Of a stretch of 9,720 nt of DNA, positions 6,170-9,720 are shown piece by piece (position 1 is the first letter of the stretch; every line of letters begins with the position of its first letter). The DNA lies in assembly GCA_044445965.1 (NCBI GenBank), contig JBIOEJ010000179.1, positions 1-9,720 on the forward strand, given 5' to 3'. The stretch comes from GAS188 sp044445965. GTDB lineage: Bacteria; Pseudomonadota; Alphaproteobacteria; Rhizobiales; Beijerinckiaceae. Below the pieces are notes generated by a model, which ran no database searches, had not been told where the DNA came from, and was given only the letters and a program-made list of their open reading frames with translations. The translations under genes and the position numbers were made by a program.

Positions 6170-6405
6170 CGAGCAGTAGTGGCAAGGGTGACGGCTGCGG
6201 GACGGTTCGACCAGGCGCGGACGTTTCCGATAAGATTATGCGCAAAAGATTTAGAGTACTGTAGCGATTCAAAACGAAAACAACAGCGTGCCGATGTCAA
6301 TATTCATCTTGAATCTCCAAATCCTTTGACGCGTTTCGTATCTTGTTGAATCTCTCTTCAGAAGATTGGCGGCCTGAATCACGGCGGAGCCCAGGAGGCA
6401 CTTCC
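6170..6405 (+). promoter_or_regulatory. AT-richer upstream region of the DUF2141 gene, with candidate promoter and direct repeat
   Basis: From about 6225 to 6360 the DNA is markedly richer in A/T than the surrounding genes, as expected for a promoter region. A candidate sigma-70-like pair is TTGACG (6326-6331) and GAATCT (6348-6353), 16 bases apart; the -35 is good and the -10 poor. The nine bases TTGAATCTC occur twice in direct orientation, at 6309-6317 and 6346-6354. Both copies have ATCTT just upstream (6306-6310 and 6340-6344), the second with a three-base insertion. The repeats bracket the -35 box and could be a regulator site. The ribosome-binding site AGGAGG (6393-6398) is consensus, 7 bases before the ATG. 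Confidence 0.42.
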
Positions 6406-6846
6406 ATGCGCTGGATCGGATTGCAGTTCTCGCTTGCCCTCGGATTGACCGTCGCCATCACGGCAGCGGATGCGCAGGCCGCGAACAAGGTCGCGGTGTC
6501 GGTGACGGGGATTCGCAACGACAACGGCGTCGTCCGCTGTGGCCTGTATTCCAAGGCCGAAGGCTTCCCGAAGCCGGGCCAGGAAAGCCGCGGTGTGGTC
6601 GCGCGCATCAGCGGTCAACAGGCAACCTGTCTGTTCGACGACCTCAAGCCCGGCACCTATGCGGTCGCGGCTTTCCACGCCGAGCAGAACGAGACGCAGA
6701 TGCAGTATGGGCTATTCGGCAAGCCGAAGGAGGGTTACGGATTCTCCGGCAATCCTCCGTCGAGCACCGGAGCACCCGCCTTTTCCGCGGCGGCGTTCGA
6801 CTATAAGGGCGGAACGCAAACGGTCCCGCTCAGGCTCCAGTACTGA
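6406..6846 (+). CDS. Exported DUF2141 family protein
   Basis: A 146-residue secreted or periplasmic protein. Start ATG at 6406 is fixed by a consensus AGGAGG 7 bases upstream and by the signal peptide it exposes (hydrophobic 4-20, cleavage probably after AQA at 25). The mature domain has the DUF2141 (PF09912-type) pattern: GVVRCGLYSKAEGFPKPG, then LKPGTYAVAAFHAEQN, then FGKPKEGYGFSGNPP and PAFSAAAFDY. The family has a small immunoglobulin-like beta fold and no assigned biochemical role. Many members carry an acidic HDENGNGKLD-like turn; here it reads HAEQNETQMQ, so most of its acidic residues are missing. Cys45 and Cys75 could form a disulfide in the periplasm. The carotenoid oxygenase gene follows after 73 bases on the same strand without a visible terminator. 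Confidence 0.87.
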   Translation: MRWIGLQFSLALGLTVAITAADAQAANKVAVSVTGIRNDNGVVRCGLYSKAEGFPKPGQESRGVVARISGQQATCLFDDLKPGTYAVAAFHAEQNETQMQYGLFGKPKEGYGFSGNPPSSTGAPAFSAAAFDYKGGTQTVPLRLQY

Positions 6847-6919
6847 CGCTCGGCCGGATTGGCGTTGCGCGTCCGACCCGCGCCATGCATCGGTCGATCT
6901 TTGGGCTAGACTGACCATC

Positions 6920-8359
6920 ATGTCGGCAACCGCACTCGACACCGATGGGGTCGCTCACCCCTGGAGCGCCGGCTTCCGGACAATGTCCGCCGAGCATGAC
7001 TACCGGGTGGACGAAATCGACGGCCGAATGCCGCCCTCGCTCCGCGGCACGTTGTTTCGCAACGGATCGGGGCGCAACGACCTCGACGGTCATTGGTTTC
7101 CCCATTGGTTCGACGGCGACGGGATGATCTCGGCGATCCGCTTCGACAGCGCGGGCATTCACTATCTCAACCGCTATGTCAGGACCCAGAACTACCTTGA
7201 TGAATCGCGGGCGGGCCGCATCGTCCATCGCGGCTTCGGCAAGATGCGGCCGGGGGGCATGGTCGGCAACGCCTTCCGGCAACCGGGCAACGTCTCCAAC
7301 ACCTCGGTCGTGCTGCATGACGACAAGCTCCTATCGTTATGGGAGGGCGGGCCGCCATTCGCGCTCGATCCAAGAACGCTCGAGACCCTCGGCCTCGATG
7401 ATTTCGGCGGCAAGGTGAAAGCCTTCTCGGCCCATCCGAAGATCGATCCGCGAACCGGCGAGCTGTTCAATTTCGGCATCGACTATGGCCGCAAGGCCAA
7501 GTTGACGCCTTACCGCGTTCACGACGGTGAGCTTACGCGTTTTCCGGCGATCACCTTGCCTTATCCGGTGATGAATCACGACTTCGTGCTGACCGCGAAG
7601 CATCTCGTATTCTGCCTCGGACCGATCCTGGTGCATCCGCTGAAGCTCATCTTCGGCCTTGCGAGCTTCGATGGCGCACTGCAATGGGACGGTGGGCGGC
7701 CGACGCTGATCCTCATCGTTCCGCGCGATGGCGTCGGGCCGCCGCGCTGGATCGAAACCGATGCGTTCTTCCAGTTCCACTTTGCCAACGGTTTCGAGCA
7801 GGACGGGACGCTTGTGCTCGACCTGACGCGCTACCCTGGCTTCGCGGCCATCGGGGACAGGCTGCGAAATTACTGGCATTCGGAGTGGGCGGCGGACGGC
7901 ATGGCGACGCTGATGCGCCTGCGCGTCGACCTCGCGACCGGCAAGGTGGCGAGCCATGGCTTTCAGACCGGCAATGCCAACGAGTTTCCGCGCATCAACC
8001 CGCAACGTGTGGCTGGCTGCTACCGTTATGCCTACATCGCCAACAACGCGCCCGGCCAGGAGAGCGGGCTGCAGCAGCGCGTGACCCGGGTCGATATGGA
8101 GAGCGGACAAACGGTCTTCCATGATTTCGGCCCCGAGGGCTATGTCGGCGAACCTGTCTTCGTTCCGGCGCGCCTCGGCGGCGAGGAAGACGAGGGCTAT
8201 GTGATCACGCTCGTCTTCGACGCCGGCGGGCAGCGCACGCAGATCGTGGGGCTCGACGCCCGGGATGTCGCGGCGCGGCCATTATTCGTCGCCCGGCTGA
8301 AGCACCACGTGCCGTTTTCGCTGCACGGCTATTTCGCGCCGGAGCCAGTTGACGCCTGA
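6920..8359 (+). CDS. Carotenoid oxygenase family protein (RPE65/CCD/lignostilbene dioxygenase type)
   Basis: A 479-residue non-haem iron dioxygenase expected to cleave a C=C bond of a carotenoid, apocarotenoid or stilbene-like substrate to two aldehydes. It is a seven-bladed propeller family, and full length is preserved. The four iron-binding histidines are recognisable by context: His172 (FSAHPKIDP), His220 (MNHDF), His287 (FHFANGFEQDG) and His469 (FSLHGYF). The second-shell glutamates also appear, at about Glu142 (WEGG), Glu355 (NEFPRINP) and Glu411 (GEPVF). The N-terminal signature RGTLFRNGSGRND and GHWFPHWFDGDGMI is typical, except that the usual NGPG reads NGSG. No signal peptide is seen, so it is probably cytosolic and may dip into the membrane. 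The ATG at 6920 has only a weak ribosome-binding site; a nearby later Met22 is less likely because upstream residues are plausible. No carotenoid-synthesis genes are in view, so substrate is not assignable. Confidence 0.92.
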   Translation: MSATALDTDGVAHPWSAGFRTMSAEHDYRVDEIDGRMPPSLRGTLFRNGSGRNDLDGHWFPHWFDGDGMISAIRFDSAGIHYLNRYVRTQNYLDESRAGRIVHRGFGKMRPGGMVGNAFRQPGNVSNTSVVLHDDKLLSLWEGGPPFALDPRTLETLGLDDFGGKVKAFSAHPKIDPRTGELFNFGIDYGRKAKLTPYRVHDGELTRFPAITLPYPVMNHDFVLTAKHLVFCLGPILVHPLKLIFGLASFDGALQWDGGRPTLILIVPRDGVGPPRWIETDAFFQFHFANGFEQDGTLVLDLTRYPGFAAIGDRLRNYWHSEWAADGMATLMRLRVDLATGKVASHGFQTGNANEFPRINPQRVAGCYRYAYIANNAPGQESGLQQRVTRVDMESGQTVFHDFGPEGYVGEPVFVPARLGGEEDEGYVITLVFDAGGQRTQIVGLDARDVAARPLFVARLKHHVPFSLHGYFAPEPVDA

Positions 8360-8512
8360 CCTGGTCTTTCGGCCCGCCCGAGCCGACGCGGCGGCGCCTA
8401 CCTACCGGTTCCGAGCCTGACTGCGGAAGCCCCCGCCCCGTTTAAAATCCGTTAGGGATATTGGTAATCGGTTAAGCTTTGCGCCGTAGCCTCACCTCGA
8501 TAGGGGGTGCCG
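8360..8512 (+). promoter_or_regulatory. Upstream region of the outer-membrane protein gene
   Basis: This 153-base gap probably carries the promoter of the next gene. The AT-rich core 8441-8480 has three GTTA/GGTAA-like words in the same orientation: GTTAGG (8451-8456), GGTAAT (8463-8468) and GGTTAA (8470-8475). On the other strand these read CCTAAC, ATTACC and TTAACC, which recall half-sites of the alphaproteobacterial regulator CtrA, but the canonical TTAA-N7-TTAA spacing is absent. A short inverted repeat, TCGGC (8369-8373) and GCCGA (8382-8386), follows the oxygenase stop codon without a T run. Confidence 0.3.
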
Positions 8513-9226
8513 ATGCGCCGGATCTTCACGTCCGCTCTGTCCTTGCTCCTGATCGGTGGGGCGGCTTTTGCCGCCGACATGCCGTTGCCGCAGCCTGCCC
8601 CGCTTCCGGCGGTACCGAGCTGGACCGGGTTTCATCTCGGCCTCAACGCGGGCGGCGCCATCGGCAGCAGCCGCAGCGAGTTCAACCTCGCGGGCTTTCA
8701 GCCCCCGTCCTTCAACACCTCGCTGAGAGGCGCCATCGGCGGCGCCGAGGTCGGCTATGACTGGCAAGCGGGTCCGCTGGTCCTGGGACTCGAGGCAGAC
8801 TTTGAGCTCAGCGGGCTCAGGGGCAGCCGCACCGCTCCCTGCGTGCCCCCGATCTGCGGGGTGTTGACGGCCACCTACACCCAGAAGGTGCCCTGGTTCG
8901 GAACTTTGCGCCCGCGCATCGGCTACGCGGCCGGCAGCTGGCTTCTCTATGCCACGGGCGGATACGCCTACGCGCAACTGGACACCGATGCGACCGCCAC
9001 GGTGGGGCCGTTGGTCGCCACCAATAATCGCAGCGAGACGAGGAATGGCTGGACGCTGGGCGGCGGCGCCGAGGTGGAATTCGCGCCGCGCTGGACCGCC
9101 GAGATCGAATATCTTTATGTCGATCTCGGCCGCAGCACCACGACGTTCAGCGTCGCCCCGCTCATCAGCAACACGTCACGCCTCAACTTCAATGTGATCC
9201 GCTCGGGCGTGAATTTCCGCTTTTGA
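8513..9226 (+). CDS. Outer-membrane beta-barrel protein (Omp25/Omp31-like)
   Basis: A 237-residue outer-membrane protein. It begins with a Sec signal peptide (MRRIF, hydrophobic 7-18, cleavage after AFA at 20), followed by a short proline-rich spacer and SWTGFHLGLNAGGAIG, the usual first strand of the rhizobial/Brucella Omp25-Omp31 group. Further alternating strands are clear: AIGGAEVGYDWQAGPLVLGL, LRPRIGYAAGSWLLYATGGY, WTLGGGAEVEFAPRWTAEIE. The protein ends in phenylalanine (NFRF), the C-terminal signal for the BAM machinery, and about eight strands fit the length. Cys110 and Cys115 (CVPPIC) lie in what should be an external loop and could form a disulfide. The ATG follows AGGGGG by 5 bases; a GTG at 8507 is too close to that site. 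It seems to be a single-gene unit closed by the hairpin at 9247. Function is probably structural; pore activity cannot be judged. Confidence 0.91.
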   Translation: MRRIFTSALSLLLIGGAAFAADMPLPQPAPLPAVPSWTGFHLGLNAGGAIGSSRSEFNLAGFQPPSFNTSLRGAIGGAEVGYDWQAGPLVLGLEADFELSGLRGSRTAPCVPPICGVLTATYTQKVPWFGTLRPRIGYAAGSWLLYATGGYAYAQLDTDATATVGPLVATNNRSETRNGWTLGGGAEVEFAPRWTAEIEYLYVDLGRSTTTFSVAPLISNTSRLNFNVIRSGVNFRF

Positions 9227-9246
9227 CGGAACGCCGCCGGGGGCAG

Positions 9247-9283
9247 CCGGATCGGTGCGGCCGGCCGATCGGGTCCAATTTTT
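9247..9283 (+). terminator. Terminator-like hairpin after the outer-membrane protein gene
   Basis: CCGGATCGG (9247-9255), a 9-base loop, and CCGATCGGG (9265-9273) form a stem of eight pairs with one G-G mismatch. The run TTTTT follows at 9279-9283, five bases after the stem. It begins 20 bases after the stop codon. This is the only stem followed by a T tract recognised in the window, so intrinsic termination is plausible, though the T run is short and slightly distant. Confidence 0.6.
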
Positions 9284-9689
9284 GATGAAACAAAGAATGT
9301 GGCGGGCAAACTGGTCCTCGCCGATGGCCATTGACCTACGGCCAGGAATGTCTGTTGCGCGGGCCGCAACTCGATCGGCCGCCTGACGCAAGACCAGATC
9401 GTCGCGCTCAATCACACGCTCGCGCTTGTCGTTGGCCTCGCCGACTGATTGAGAAACACCCAATTTGACTGAATGCCCGCCGCAGGGCTGGACAAGGGCG
9501 GCCAGCCTCGATCGCCGTGGCGGTGAAAAACGGAAGCCACCTTCTGCCGCGAGCGGGAGAAGAACCCAGCCGCCGCTCGCATGACCCACCCCGAAAAACC
9601 GCTTCCTTCGCGGATTTCCATTGCATACTCTCCGCGCGCCGATCCCGGTGAGGAGCCGTCGTGCAGAGACCGGCTAAGAGGATGATTTT
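9284..9689. other. Gene-poor stretch of about 400 bases
   Basis: No reading frame on either strand looks like a complete gene here. Two short protein-like pieces sit in different plus-strand frames: 9282-9332 reads DETKNVAGKLVLADGH before a stop, and 9335-9448 ends as GRLTQDQIVALNHTLALVVG, LAD, stop. They could be parts of one decayed gene, or chance. The right end should hold the promoter of the gene starting at 9690. Minus-strand open frames over 9176-9589 and 9408-9716 have compositions typical of GC-rich noise and no recognisable motif. Confidence 0.4.
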
Positions 9690-9720
9690 GTGGCTATTCT
9701 GGTCGCGCTGCAGCATGTCA
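9690..9720 (+). CDS. Start of a probable transglutaminase-like protein gene (cut by window edge)
   Basis: Only ten codons are present, reading VAILVALQHV with the first base of an eleventh codon. The GTG at 9690 has AGAGGA (9677-9682) 7 bases upstream, and an in-frame TAA at 9675-9677 excludes an earlier start. The sequence resembles the N-terminus shared by many bacterial transglutaminase-like (BTLCP/DUF2126-associated) proteins, which open with a short stretch ending VALHHVTHY before a YDRPV motif. The catalytic Cys-His-Asp part would lie outside the window, so the family call rests on this pattern from memory. The GTG at 9661, in another frame with GAGGAG upstream, is a competing start for a different short reading frame. 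Confidence 0.45.
   Translation, partial: MAILVALQHV

Noticed and set aside
8369..8386. TCGGC/GCCGA inverted repeat after the carotenoid oxygenase gene, considered as a terminator
   Set aside because: Only five pairs, an 8-base loop and no T run; too weak in GC-rich DNA.
8441..8480. CtrA binding site upstream of the outer-membrane protein gene
   Set aside because: GTTA-type words are present, but the TTAA-N7-TTAA arrangement is missing, so it is kept only as a weak regulatory note.
9284..9388. Short plus-strand frame starting MKQRMWRANW
   Set aside because: About 33 codons, no ribosome-binding site, and it follows directly on the terminator T tract.
9176..9589. 137-codon minus-strand open frame spanning the end of the outer-membrane protein gene
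   Set aside because: It overlaps a well-supported gene, has no good ribosome-binding site and no recognisable motif.
1..9720. CRISPR array, insertion sequence, tRNA or phage genes
   Set aside because: No regular spaced repeats, transposase motifs, cloverleaf-like sequences or phage structural genes were seen on either strand.

Overview
The window is GC-rich, tightly packed DNA that looks like the chromosome of an alphaproteobacterium, most likely from the Hyphomicrobiales (Rhizobiales). The signs are an Omp25/Omp31-type outer-membrane barrel, a DUF2141 protein, a divergent LysR/ABC-transporter pair and a GC-rich palindromic repeat. Genus is not decidable by eye. No transposase, integrase, tRNA, rRNA or CRISPR array is visible.

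Layout. (1) 1-1254, minus strand: an ABC importer operon with a Tat-type NMT1/THI5-like substrate-binding protein followed by the first 43 codons of the ATPase gene, which runs off the left edge; a perfect 10-bp palindrome lies between them. (2) 1448-2386, plus strand: a divergent LysR-type regulator; the shared 193-base region holds a clean inverted repeat, TGTGC-N4-GCACA, a candidate operator. (3) 2567-3526: a secreted protein joining a GYF_2 domain to a probable jelly-roll domain. (4) 3600-6097: a likely two-gene unit. The first gene encodes a TRAFs-binding/TPR-like region, an eroded SLOG-like domain and a class III nucleotide-cyclase domain; the second encodes a NYN nuclease domain joined to an OST-HTH/LOTUS domain. 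A long imperfect hairpin follows. (5) 6406-8359: an exported DUF2141 protein and a carotenoid oxygenase with all four iron-binding histidines. (6) 8513-9226: an outer-membrane beta-barrel protein followed by a terminator-like hairpin. (7) 9284-9689: about 400 bases with no convincing gene. (8) 9690-9720: the first ten codons of a gene that looks like a transglutaminase-like protein.

How they may work together. The LysR protein probably controls the divergent importer. The cyclase-like protein and the NYN-LOTUS protein are 56 bases apart on the same strand, so a signalling protein may be co-expressed with an RNA-binding nuclease. This is the most interesting part of the window, but a functional link is inference from position. 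The DUF2141 and carotenoid-oxygenase genes are 73 bases apart and may be co-transcribed. The other genes appear to be independent units.
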